Source: Leptospira venezuelensis
GTDB lineage: Bacteria; Spirochaetota; Leptospiria; Leptospirales; Leptospiraceae
DNA length: 64,000 nt
NCBI RefSeq assembly: GCF_002150035.1
Contig: NZ_NETS01000008.1
Coordinates: forward strand, 596,272 to 660,271
Direction of reading: 5' to 3'
Translations under genes and position numbers: made by a program
The notes under the pieces: model-generated
Database searches by the model: none
What the model was told of the DNA's origin: nothing
Seen by the model: only the letters and a program-made list of their open reading frames with translations
Shown here: positions 8,143 through 16,420 of the stretch, one piece after another
Position numbering within the stretch: position 1 is the stretch's first letter
How the letters are laid out: each line of letters opens with the position of its first letter

Positions 8143-10095
8143 ATGAAATCTTTAAATAAAAAAGTCTCGAAAGCAGTTAGCGCTCTTGCAGTTGCTATTG
8201 CTCTTGTAGGCTGTGATTCCGGCGGAGGCGGTGACCTTACTGGTTTAGCTTTAGCTGGACTAAGTGGAAATACCACTTACGCTAAGGCGTCTATAGCCGC
8301 AAAAGTTAGAAAAGGAAATTCGGGTTCCGATGTTGCTCTTTCCACAGGAACTGCAGCAACGGCTACAACTCCTGAAACACGGAGAGAAGTTGTTTTTGTT
8401 AGAGCGAGTACCTCTAAAGACTTTACCACTACAGCATCAGGTGCTGGAGCTTCCGCTCCCGCTGATAACGGAGACTTTGGTTTTGTTTTAAGTGTGCCTT
8501 CTGCAACAGCCACGGTATCTGCAACAGTATATACCTTACGCGAACTTACTTGCGAAGAACTAGACAAATCCAGAACAGGAACCTCAGCAGCTGCTTGGAC
8601 ATCTGATCCAACTGGTGGTCGTTGTGGTTTCTTTGACAGTGGAGTTGCGGCTTCTCCGAGTAGAATTGCTGAATATAATGCAATTTTAGACAACCCGGCA
8701 AATTACACTCTTCCGCTTGGAACCTTTGATTTTGTATTTAATATCGATCCTTCAGATCCAAATATAGCAGGAACAGTTACTATCGCTAATGAGTCAGGAG
8801 TACATATAGTTGCAGCAAACGGACAAACTGCTGTTCCGTTCGCTCTAGTAACTGTTACCGGTGTATATTCTAATCCTAATGCAACCGTTGGAGAGAACGT
8901 TTGCGATTCGATCGGAAATCCTACAATCATCCAAGGAAACATTAACAGCCCAATTACTTTAGGTAAATATACTCTATTAAGAGGAACTGTTTTTGTTAAT
9001 AATGTAAAAGTCACCGTTCCAAAAGGTTCCGTAATCTACGGAGAAAGAGGATCTTCACTTTTCTTTAAAGGTGGAGAATTAGAGACTAAAGGAACTGCTG
9101 CTGAGCCAGTATGTTTCACTTCTGCTCAGAGACATGGTTCCAGATTCCCTGGAGACTGGGGTGGAATCGTATTCATCGGAAACGGAAACGCAACACGTAC
9201 TTCGACTACCGAAGGAACTACTCCTCAAACATATCCTGGCGCCAACTCTATGTCTGTAAAACTTAGATACACCATCGTAGAGTTTGCAGGAAACGAGGTA
9301 GCTCCTGGAGACGAGTTAAACTCACTTTCTCAATACGCAGTCAACACAATCGATTACAAGTTCGTTCAAGCTCATAGAGGATTGGATGACTCCTTCGAAT
9401 GGTGGGGCGGTGGTAAAGCTCCAAGCACACACGATATGAAATTCATGATCGGTTCAGGCTCTATGGACGATGACTTCGACATGGATGAAGGTTTCTCTGG
9501 AAACTTGAAGTATCTTGTTTCCATCAAGTATCCTAAAGCTTGTGGGGGCTCTGCTTCTACAGATCCACATGGATTCGAAATGGACGGAAGACATTCCGGC
9601 ACTTGTACGAATTCTCAAAATCCTGCAACTACCGATTGTTCTAACCCAACAGTAGCTAACTTCACTACTTTAGGTTTAGGAATCAGCGGCGGCGCAGGTA
9701 TGCGTGCAAGAGAAGGATTATTAGGAACATTCACTGAAGGTTTGATCTACGGTTTTGCAACTAGAATTAATGCAGGAGAAGCTTCCGGTTTCTCAAACAC
9801 TATTTCTAACATTACAGTGGTTTCCGACAGTGCAACTGATACTTTAGCAGCAAGTGCGAATGGTTTTATTACCATCAATGGAACTTCATCACTTACTTCT
9901 ATCCCAGTAACTGATATCGGCTCCGTTCAAGATCCAGTAGGATGCGGTTTTGGAACTAAACCAGATCTAAAAACATCAGCTTCCGTATCAAGCGGTAACA
10001 CAGGCGGTGTTCCTCTGAATCTGAGTGAAACAGTAGATTCAGTAAATGTGCCTGTAAACTGGCCAGCTGGATGGACCGTTTGGAGATCTCGCTAA
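8143..10095 (+). CDS. large surface lipoprotein, likely partner of the TonB-dependent receptor
   Basis: A 650-residue predicted lipoprotein: the lipobox A-L-V-G-C puts the acylated cysteine at residue 24, followed by a Ser/Gly-rich tether. After a low-complexity Thr/Ala/Ser part (about 30-130), residues about 250-650 look like a repetitive beta structure. A distinctive aromatic/acidic core lies near 405-455 (L-D-D-S-F-E-W-W-G-G, then D-D-D-F-D-M-D-E-G-F-S-G). Comparable F-E-W-(W/F)-G-G ... D-x-F-D-x-D-x-G-(Y/F)-S-G proteins occur next to receptors with carboxypeptidase-regulatory-like domains in other phyla. No catalytic motif of a known phosphatase is evident. A good AGGAGA site supports the start. 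An 11-bp-repeat box lies upstream and a strong terminator follows. Its role in binding or processing a phosphorus-containing ligand is inference from context. Confidence 0.8.
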   Translation: MKSLNKKVSKAVSALAVAIALVGCDSGGGGDLTGLALAGLSGNTTYAKASIAAKVRKGNSGSDVALSTGTAATATTPETRREVVFVRASTSKDFTTTASGAGASAPADNGDFGFVLSVPSATATVSATVYTLRELTCEELDKSRTGTSAAAWTSDPTGGRCGFFDSGVAASPSRIAEYNAILDNPANYTLPLGTFDFVFNIDPSDPNIAGTVTIANESGVHIVAANGQTAVPFALVTVTGVYSNPNATVGENVCDSIGNPTIIQGNINSPITLGKYTLLRGTVFVNNVKVTVPKGSVIYGERGSSLFFKGGELETKGTAAEPVCFTSAQRHGSRFPGDWGGIVFIGNGNATRTSTTEGTTPQTYPGANSMSVKLRYTIVEFAGNEVAPGDELNSLSQYAVNTIDYKFVQAHRGLDDSFEWWGGGKAPSTHDMKFMIGSGSMDDDFDMDEGFSGNLKYLVSIKYPKACGGSASTDPHGFEMDGRHSGTCTNSQNPATTDCSNPTVANFTTLGLGISGGAGMRAREGLLGTFTEGLIYGFATRINAGEASGFSNTISNITVVSDSATDTLAASANGFITINGTSSLTSIPVTDIGSVQDPVGCGFGTKPDLKTSASVSSGNTGGVPLNLSETVDSVNVPVNWPAGWTVWRSR

Positions 10096-10120
10096 GCTAA
10101 GCTTAATACCAATGTGAATG

Positions 10121-10150
10121 AAAGACCTCCCGCTATCGGGAGGTCTTTTT
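10121..10150 (+). terminator. rho-independent terminator after the surface lipoprotein
   Basis: A perfect 12-bp stem AAAGACCTCCCG/CGGGAGGTCTTT (10121-10132 with 10137-10148) with a CTAT loop, ending in a T run. It separates the lipoprotein from the receptor genes, which may depend on read-through or on a promoter in the AT-rich 40 bases before 10191. Confidence 0.88.
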
Positions 10151-10190
10151 ATACAAATTATATAAAAATAAATTTCCGGAAAAAGTCTGA

Positions 10191-10769
10191 ATGAACCGTA
10201 TACTCAATCTTTTGTTTATAACGTTTTTATTAATCATAATATCCTATAATTGCAAAAAAGAACAAGCAGAGGGCGATCCAGAATATCAGAAAAAAGTGGA
10301 AGAAGCTCGAAAGTATCTAAAAGCTCATATTCACGAAAGCTACGATATAAGTGAAACAAGTGCAACAAGGGACTCCGCTGTCGCAAATTATTTGGACGCC
10401 GTAAATCGTGGACAAACAGATAAATATATCTGCACCAAACAAGAGTATTTAGATATATTCTTACCTAATACTTTAGAAGAAAACACTCTCACATCCAATA
10501 TGCCTTTAGATCAAGCTTGGGAAATTACTGAGCTTCGAAGAAAGGTGGCACTTGAACAACTTCAAGCTGTTTTAAAAAAGGAAAAAAATAAACCGATCAA
10601 GATCGAGACCTTAACCTGGAGAGATCAGGTACGTCAACTTAACGTTCTCAAAGGTCATCGAGTGGGAAACCTGATTATACGAGTCGGAAATAGATCAATC
10701 ATGTTAGAACAAATACGATTAGTAATCGAACACAAAGGAAAGTTCAAACTGTGCGTTATTGGAGCTTAA
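10191..10769 (+). CDS. small lipoprotein of unknown function upstream of the TonB receptor
   Basis: 192 residues, not recognised. The N-terminus is a hydrophobic signal (3-20) ending in I-S-Y-N-C, a relaxed lipobox of the kind accepted in spirochaetes, then K-K-E-Q. The mature part is rich in charged helices, with an alpha-helical stretch about 35-60 and a mixed domain to the end. It ends just before the receptor start and overlaps the longer reading frame of the receptor, so the two are almost certainly co-transcribed. A periplasmic or outer-membrane accessory role for the receptor is plausible, but only from position. The ribosome binding site is weak. Confidence 0.75.
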   Translation: MNRILNLLFITFLLIIISYNCKKEQAEGDPEYQKKVEEARKYLKAHIHESYDISETSATRDSAVANYLDAVNRGQTDKYICTKQEYLDIFLPNTLEENTLTSNMPLDQAWEITELRRKVALEQLQAVLKKEKNKPIKIETLTWRDQVRQLNVLKGHRVGNLIIRVGNRSIMLEQIRLVIEHKGKFKLCVIGA

Positions 10770-10780
10770 TTTATAAAAAA

Positions 10781-13747
10781 ATGAAAGATAAACGTATGAA
10801 AATTAAAAAGATTATCATATTCTTTCTACTACTATCCCTTTCAGCACCTGCTTGGGGACAAAGAGTAGGAAAAATCCGAGGAAAAATCGTGGATGGAGAC
10901 AATGGTGAAGCCGTTTTCGGTGCAACTATTGTAGTTCGATCCATCAAAAAATTCGCCAAATCAGATTTCGACGGTGCCTATGATCTAGAACTTCCTTTAG
11001 GAACTCATGAAGTTGAGTTTCAAATGTTAGGATATTCTCCTCAGAAACGTTCCGTAACAGTAACCGCAGGTAAACCGCAAGTTGTGAATATAACTTTCGG
11101 TTTGCAAACTCTTGAAACAGTGGATGTGAAAGGTAGAGCTTTAAACGATGCAGAAGCTGCTCTTTTATCATTACAAAAAAAGTCTTCGGCGGTTTCAGAT
11201 GGAATCTCTAAAGAAGCTATTAAGAAAAGCCCTGATTCATCCGCCGGAGAAGTAGTACGAAGAGTCACCGGTATAACTTTAGTTGGTGGTAAGTTCGTAT
11301 TCGTTCGCGGTCTTGGAGAACGTTATTCAAACACAGAATTAAACGATACATTAGTACCTTCTACGGAACCGGATAAACGAGTTGTCGCTCTGGATATCTT
11401 TCCCTCTGGAGTTCTTAAAAATGTTAGGATCATTAAAACGTTTATTCCAGAACTTCCTGCAGAGTTTTCAGGAGGCCTTGTTAAAATTGAAACCCAGGAA
11501 TATCCGGAAGAAAAACAACTGAGCGTATCAGTTGGGGCCGGCGGAAATTACAATACAACTGGTCATAAATTCATGAGTATGAACCAAGGGAATATGTTGG
11601 GCGGTGTTAATTCTAACCAACATAATCCTCTTGCTGATTCAGGAAATAAAGGTCTAGTTTTTGAGCCAGGAAGTATGTTTGGAGGAATTCAGCCTGAAAT
11701 CACACAAACAGGGCCGACGTTATATAATCAAAAATGGACTCCAAATTCAGGCCCAGCTTCTTTTGATAAGAACTTCTCTATAAATTATGGAGATACGTTT
11801 AAAATAGGAAGCACTTCTAGGTTAGGAATTTTAGTAGGATCTACCTATAATAGAAACTATAGGTTCAGAGAAGAAAGTTCAAGAACGTATCAAGCAAGCC
11901 AAATCTCAGAACTCACTCCTGCCGGAACTAGATTGATCCAGCAACAAAAGCAGGATGCAGACCTTTATATTGAAGAAAGGAACTGGGGAAATAACTTAAA
12001 CTTGGCTTATGAAATAACGAAGGGACAGCAAATCTTTATGAAAACTTTGTTTTCTCAACAAGGAGAAAGCGTAGTACGAGATTCTGTTGGTCAAGACAAT
12101 ATCAACGCAGCTGACTTTAAATCTTTAACTACCCAATACACAAGCAGTCGCGTCTTCCATAATACATTTGGAGGAGATCATGCTTTAAATTGGTTTGGAG
12201 ACAGAGCCCATAAATTCGATTGGAGAATAAATTTTGCGCAAGCGGTTAGAGAGCAACCGGACTTACAACAGCAAGTTTGGAAAAAATCTTTCTCGGATCC
12301 TAATCCTCTAAATTACACTCGTTTAGGAAATAACCCCGATGCTTCCAGATTCTTCTCTGATTCAGTTGATAATAGCCGTACTGCTAAATTTAACTATGAA
12401 ATTCCATTCGACCAATGGAGTGGCTTAAAGTCCACCTTCAAGCTTGGAAGTTATACGTTGGAAAGAGATAAAAACTTTCGATTCCATGAATATGGACAAA
12501 AAACTAATTTTCCTATCTCTTCTTTAGAATTCTATCCGATCCCTGGAGAAATATATTCTAACCCGCTTCTTTTTCAGCAAAATACATATACGTTCTCGGA
12601 AAGACAGGTTGAATCAAACGCATACGACGCATTCCAAAGATTACAGGCTTACTATTCTCAGGTAGAACTACCAATACTTCCGAAATTAAAAGTTCTTTTT
12701 GGAGCTCGTTACGAAGATAGCTATCAAAAAGTAAGAACTTTCGTAACAAGAGACGTCAACAATCCTTCGTTTCTTGCTGATTATGGTTGTGGGGTTCGCA
12801 ATGAAGATGTTCGTTTAGCATTAGTAAAAAATAATACCTGCGATCCGACAAATAACGGTATTGGTGAATTAAGAACAAAAGATACGCTCCCATCATTCAA
12901 TCTTAACTGGGAGTTTAAAGATAATCAAATTTTACGTGTTGCCGCTACCCAGACGCTAACTCGTCCAGATTTAAGGGAATTATCTCCTTTTGGATTTACT
13001 CCTTATTTCGGAGCGAACCGTATTTTTGGTAACTCTGATTTAAGAAGATCTTATATCCATAACTATGATGTTCGATATGAATATTATCTAACTTCTTCGG
13101 ATTATATTGGAGTTGGAGCCTTCTTCAAACAAATATCTAGCCCGATCGAGATGATCGGTCAACCGGTAGCAGGAAGTATCAGCCAACGTTTCACTTATCT
13201 TAATGCGGAACAAGGTACTATCCGAGGAGTAGAGTTCGACTTTAGAAAAGAGATCACTGACCGTATTCGTTTCGAGACAAATATGTTCTTTATCCAGTCG
13301 AGAGTCGATGTTATTTCTTGGGAGCAATATATCGCTGCTAAGACCGGAATATTGGATCCTTTATCTAAAGCCGCAGCTTATAACCCGACCAATCTTTCTC
13401 GTCCTTTGCAAGGACAATCTCCATTCGTATTTAACGTGAAATTAGATTTCCATTTAGATGAAAAAAAGAGGCATAATCTAGGTTTCTATTACAACTACTT
13501 CGGAGATCGACTCTATTCAGTGGGCGCAAACGGACTTCCTGATGCATATGAAAGAGCGGTCGGTTTGACAGACGTTGTTTTCACTACCAAAAGAGGAGAT
13601 CACTTAGAATTTAAAGTTTCCGCTCAGAATATTTTTGACACTCGATATAGAGTATATCAGAAGAATGAGCTAACCGGTGAAAAAGAACTATTCCTTTCCT
13701 ATAGAACTGGTGTAAGTTACTCTTTCCAAGCTACTTATAAACTTTAA
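10781..13747 (+). CDS. TonB-dependent outer-membrane receptor with N-terminal regulatory-like domain
   Basis: About 988 residues. A signal peptide (1-26, ending A-P-A-W-G-Q) is followed by a carboxypeptidase-regulatory-like beta sandwich (about 30-107), then an E-T-V-D-V segment that could be the TonB box. The plug domain follows (about 130-235; E-V-V-R-R-V-T-G-I-T, V-R-G-L-G-E-R-Y), then a long 22-strand-type barrel ending in a hydrophobic/aromatic strand (S-F-Q-A-T-Y-K-L). The protein should import a ligand too large or scarce for porins, using ExbB-ExbD-TonB encoded just downstream. The frame opens at GTG 10751; ATG 10781 is preferred (GGAG upstream, signal peptide in place), with ATG 10796 possible. 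The ligand is unknown; the Pst and porin neighbours suggest a phosphorus compound. A terminator follows. Confidence 0.92.
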   Translation: MKDKRMKIKKIIIFFLLLSLSAPAWGQRVGKIRGKIVDGDNGEAVFGATIVVRSIKKFAKSDFDGAYDLELPLGTHEVEFQMLGYSPQKRSVTVTAGKPQVVNITFGLQTLETVDVKGRALNDAEAALLSLQKKSSAVSDGISKEAIKKSPDSSAGEVVRRVTGITLVGGKFVFVRGLGERYSNTELNDTLVPSTEPDKRVVALDIFPSGVLKNVRIIKTFIPELPAEFSGGLVKIETQEYPEEKQLSVSVGAGGNYNTTGHKFMSMNQGNMLGGVNSNQHNPLADSGNKGLVFEPGSMFGGIQPEITQTGPTLYNQKWTPNSGPASFDKNFSINYGDTFKIGSTSRLGILVGSTYNRNYRFREESSRTYQASQISELTPAGTRLIQQQKQDADLYIEERNWGNNLNLAYEITKGQQIFMKTLFSQQGESVVRDSVGQDNINAADFKSLTTQYTSSRVFHNTFGGDHALNWFGDRAHKFDWRINFAQAVREQPDLQQQVWKKSFSDPNPLNYTRLGNNPDASRFFSDSVDNSRTAKFNYEIPFDQWSGLKSTFKLGSYTLERDKNFRFHEYGQKTNFPISSLEFYPIPGEIYSNPLLFQQNTYTFSERQVESNAYDAFQRLQAYYSQVELPILPKLKVLFGARYEDSYQKVRTFVTRDVNNPSFLADYGCGVRNEDVRLALVKNNTCDPTNNGIGELRTKDTLPSFNLNWEFKDNQILRVAATQTLTRPDLRELSPFGFTPYFGANRIFGNSDLRRSYIHNYDVRYEYYLTSSDYIGVGAFFKQISSPIEMIGQPVAGSISQRFTYLNAEQGTIRGVEFDFRKEITDRIRFETNMFFIQSRVDVISWEQYIAAKTGILDPLSKAAAYNPTNLSRPLQGQSPFVFNVKLDFHLDEKKRHNLGFYYNYFGDRLYSVGANGLPDAYERAVGLTDVVFTTKRGDHLEFKVSAQNIFDTRYRVYQKNELTGEKELFLSYRTGVSYSFQATYKL

Positions 13748-13770
13748 TCTCAGGTTCTCTAACGTTATGC

Positions 13771-13808
13771 AAAACTCCCTTTGGCCAAAAGCCTTAGGGA
13801 GTTTTTTT
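13771..13808 (+). terminator. rho-independent terminator after the TonB receptor
   Basis: Stem AAAACTCCCT (13771-13780) with AGGGAGTTTT (13796-13805), an internal GGCC-containing loop, and seven T at the end. It isolates the receptor transcript from the exbB promoter. Confidence 0.88.
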
Positions 13809-13894
13809 ATTCCTCCCCTCACTATTACAATCCCGCATCAAACCCTTCGTCCCTACTCCACTTGCCCATCTCCCTCTCCCCAAACTAACCAACC

Positions 13895-13938
13895 CGTAAC
13901 TGCTTCGTAATATATATGTAACTCAAATCACGTAAAAA
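13895..13938 (+). promoter_or_regulatory. candidate triple Pho box upstream of exbB
   Basis: Three YGTAA units start at 13895, 13906 and 13917, two consecutive steps of exactly 11 bp; a fourth CGTAA is at 13931. A TAAAAA -10-like hexamer lies at 13933-13938, about 10 bases after the third unit. The stretch before (13809-13890) is C-rich and featureless. This is the clearest example of the repeat in the window. Confidence 0.65.
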
Positions 13939-13972
13939 TGTCTCATTACTTCTTATGGAGCTTTCGAAAGCT

Positions 13973-14785
13973 ATGCATAATCGATATACTAATCTCTCTC
14001 TACGCCAATGGATCGCCATTGCACTTGTAGGAGGATTTGTCCTAACTGCAACTTTACCTACTTTTTCTCAAGACGCTGCGCCAACTGACGCAAACAAAAC
14101 CGAACAAACTACTGCACCTGCAGAACAACCTGCTCCAGCTCCTGCTGAAAAAAGTGGGACTTGGGGATTTGTAGACCTATTCAATAAAGGCGGATGGACA
14201 ATGTATCCATTGGCTCTTTCTTCTATCATCGCACTTGGAATTATTTTTGAAAGGATCTACTTCCTTACTACTTCCAAACTTCTTCCTAAAGGTTTTAATA
14301 TCGATTTAGGGGAGAAGGTTGATGAAAAAGGTTTCGATGGAGCGAAAGAATTCATCGACGCAAACCCTTCTTACAAAATTTCTGATATCTTGAAAAACGG
14401 TATCGATGTATCCGCTGGTAACGCAGAAATTTTTGCAAAAGGTATCGAGAGAGAAGCTGCAGAAGTGATCGTGGTTCTCGAAAGAGGACTTGTGATCTTA
14501 GCCGCTGTTTCGACTATCGCACCTCTTATCGGGTTTTTAGGAACAGTTTCTGGTATGATCAACGCATTCGATGCGATTGCAAATGCGGATCAAGTAAATG
14601 CAAAAGTAGTTGCGGGCGGTATTAAAGAAGCTCTTATCACCACTGCGGCTGGTTTGATCATCGCAATTCCTGCAATGACTTTCCACCAATATCTGACTTC
14701 CAGAATTGACGGATTCACTTCCGAAGTGGAAGAAGCTGCCAATAGAATTTATAAAGAATTCCTAAAACGTAACGCAAGAGCTTAA
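13973..14785 (+). CDS. exbB: ExbB proton-channel subunit
   Basis: About 270 residues of the MotA/TolQ/ExbB family, which forms the proton-conducting inner-membrane motor that energises TonB. It has an N-terminal hydrophobic segment (about 12-32), a periplasmic Ala/Pro/Gln-rich linker (about 35-65), a helix at about 72-95 (W-T-M-Y-P-L-A-L-S-S-I-I-A-L), and the two conserved pore helices. The first pore helix is A-P-L-I-G-F-L-G-T-V-S-G-M-I; the second is T-T-A-A-G-L-I-I-A-I-P-A-M. An in-frame ATG exists at 13955, but GGAG sits 12 bases before 13973 and nothing precedes 13955, so the shorter form is chosen with some doubt. It heads a four-gene operon with two ExbD genes and TonB. Confidence 0.92.
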   Translation: MHNRYTNLSLRQWIAIALVGGFVLTATLPTFSQDAAPTDANKTEQTTAPAEQPAPAPAEKSGTWGFVDLFNKGGWTMYPLALSSIIALGIIFERIYFLTTSKLLPKGFNIDLGEKVDEKGFDGAKEFIDANPSYKISDILKNGIDVSAGNAEIFAKGIEREAAEVIVVLERGLVILAAVSTIAPLIGFLGTVSGMINAFDAIANADQVNAKVVAGGIKEALITTAAGLIIAIPAMTFHQYLTSRIDGFTSEVEEAANRIYKEFLKRNARA

Positions 14786-14817
14786 GCTTAGTTCTTCCCA
14801 TTAATTAGGACAGAAAT

Positions 14818-15237
14818 ATGATTCAGCTTAAGAAAAAAAGAGGTTTGGAAGAGATTTCAGCCTCTTCCATGTCGGATATCGCGTTTCTTCTTCTCGTATT
14901 TTTTATGGTGACCGCGGTGTTTTTTGTGAAGGAAGGTTTGAATATCCAACTTCCCCGTAAAAACTCCAACCCCACCCTAGTTTTAAGAGAGAATATCTAC
15001 GAGATATTGGTGGCAGGCGAAACGATCAAGATGAGGAATAAAATCCTCGGAACTCGTGATTACAAGGATCTAGCAGAATTCAGAAAGGATCTGAACGACC
15101 TGGAAATCCCTAATCTCGATGAAAAAGTCGCTCTGATCAAAACGACCGGCGAAACAAAATACGGAAATATGTTAGATGCTCTTTCTGCAGTGCAGTTGAG
15201 AGGATTTAAACAAGTCTCCGTAAAAAGATTAAAATAA
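14818..15237 (+). CDS. exbD: ExbD/TolR family protein, first copy
   Basis: 139 residues: a short basic cytoplasmic N-terminus, one membrane helix (about 19-40; S-S-M-S-D-I-A-F-L-L-L-V-F-F-M-V-T) with the conserved membrane aspartate D21 that carries protons, and a periplasmic domain. It works with ExbB to power TonB. The helix is nearly identical to that of the following ExbD, but the periplasmic parts differ widely, so the two copies probably form a heteromeric motor or serve different partners. AGGAC lies upstream of the ATG. It is 32 bases after exbB and 3 bases before the second copy. Confidence 0.92.
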   Translation: MIQLKKKRGLEEISASSMSDIAFLLLVFFMVTAVFFVKEGLNIQLPRKNSNPTLVLRENIYEILVAGETIKMRNKILGTRDYKDLAEFRKDLNDLEIPNLDEKVALIKTTGETKYGNMLDALSAVQLRGFKQVSVKRLK

Positions 15238-15240
15238 GAT

Positions 15241-15660
15241 ATGGCACTTAAAAAGAAAAAAGCTCCACCTTCTATTCCGGTCAGCTCAATGGCCGATATC
15301 GCCTTTCTTCTTTTGGTATTCTTTATGGTGACCTCGGTCCTTGATACGGATCCGGATCTTCCAATCGCTCTTCCAGATGTTCCTGGAGGAGAGCAGCTTA
15401 ATAAGAAAATCGCAAATTTATATTTAAGCGCAGATAACGAGAAGTCGATTTACTTTAACCAAGTAAAGATGCCTTTGAATGAAGCGATCAATAACGTTCG
15501 CGCCAAACTTGCAACTACTCCAGATCTAAAAGTTCTAATCCATGCAGATAAAGAGCTGAGTTATGCAGATCTGGACAACGTGTTCGAACTTTTGAAAGAA
15601 GCCGGAGCATTAAAAGTTTCTCTGGTAACTAAAACAACACAAGGGGGAGGACTGAAATGA
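15241..15660 (+). CDS. exbD: ExbD/TolR family protein, second copy
   Basis: Also 139 residues, with the membrane helix S-S-M-A-D-I-A-F-L-L-L-V-F-F-M-V-T-S and its aspartate at residue 19, followed by a periplasmic domain (L-P-I-A-L-P-D-V-P-G-G) and a C-terminal half ending in a Gly-rich tail. This copy resembles the ExbD2 type of Bacteroidetes and spirochaete operons that carry two ExbD genes in tandem. It ends in an ATGA overlap with tonB, and the GGGGGAGG inside its last codons is the tonB ribosome binding site, so translation is coupled. It shares its promoter with exbB. Confidence 0.92.
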   Translation: MALKKKKAPPSIPVSSMADIAFLLLVFFMVTSVLDTDPDLPIALPDVPGGEQLNKKIANLYLSADNEKSIYFNQVKMPLNEAINNVRAKLATTPDLKVLIHADKELSYADLDNVFELLKEAGALKVSLVTKTTQGGGLK

Positions 15661-16247
15661 ACCAAGTATCATCTCCTTCTTCTTCCAAAAAACGTTCTGG
15701 TCTTCGTAGGTTTGTAGATCGGTACAGGATGGAGACCTTCTTAGGTTCGTCTGCCATTTTACAGATCGCAGCTCTTCTCTTTTGGTATACTCCTCCGACC
15801 ACTTATGACCATCTGGACAAGCTGATCGATGAAGTTGCTTTCGTGGAGAATCTTGTGATCCAAGATCCAAACGTGGGAGAAGCTCCTGACGACGGAGAAT
15901 TCGAAGTAACTGATACTCTTAAGAAAAAAGAAGACTCCCGGATCTCAGGCGCTCAAGATGCAATCGTTTCTGGTGCTACTGCCCCAGTGGATCTTTCTCC
16001 CAACCTTCAACCTGAATATACCAAAGATGCTCAGTCCGCAGGTGTAGGCGGAACTCTTACCTTAGAAGTGATCATCGCTGACTCAGGTGAAGTTTTAAGA
16101 GTACGTAATATTGGAAAAACCTTAGGGTATGGATTAGAAGAATCTGCAATCCAAGCATTTTACAAAAAACGTTACTCTCCTTCCATGTTAGAAGGAAAAG
16201 CGATAACCGTAAAAGTTTACGTTCCAGTTCGCTTCTCTCTTTATTGA
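15657..16247 (+). CDS. tonB: TonB-like energy transducer
   Basis: 196 residues. A basic N-terminus is followed by one membrane anchor (about 29-46), an acidic periplasmic linker (about 50-120), and a TonB C-terminal domain (about 120-196). That domain has the family pattern P-E-Y-T ... G-x-V-x-L-E-V-I-I ... G-E-V-L-R-V-R ... A-I-Q-A-F ... Y-S-P-S ... V-P-V-R-F-S-L. It should link the ExbB/ExbD motor to the plug of the receptor at 10781. The Pro-rich spanning segment of classical TonB is missing and the linker is short, so the reach across the periplasm differs from E. coli TonB. The start overlaps exbD by ATGA and has a very strong GGGGGAGG site. Confidence 0.88.
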   Translation: MNQVSSPSSSKKRSGLRRFVDRYRMETFLGSSAILQIAALLFWYTPPTTYDHLDKLIDEVAFVENLVIQDPNVGEAPDDGEFEVTDTLKKKEDSRISGAQDAIVSGATAPVDLSPNLQPEYTKDAQSAGVGGTLTLEVIIADSGEVLRVRNIGKTLGYGLEESAIQAFYKKRYSPSMLEGKAITVKVYVPVRFSLY

Positions 16248-16251
16248 TACA

Positions 16252-16281
16252 ATCTTCTTCTTCCATTCGGGAGAAGAAGAT
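16252..16281 (+). terminator. possible terminator after the exbB-tonB operon
   Basis: Pyrimidine/purine arms ATCTTCTTCTTCC and GGGAGAAGAAGAT form a stem of about 12 pairs around a short loop. The following bases are pyrimidine-rich rather than a pure T run, so strength is uncertain. Confidence 0.5.
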
Positions 16282-16420
16282 GTTCTACTCTCTCTCCTAA
16301 CATACGTTCATTAATTATACTTTATATATTTATCTCAGAACAATCGTTCGAATTATAATTTTATGATTTGCTTTTTATACCCAGCCGGAGGTAATTACGG
16401 CCCTTGGGAGATACAACGTA

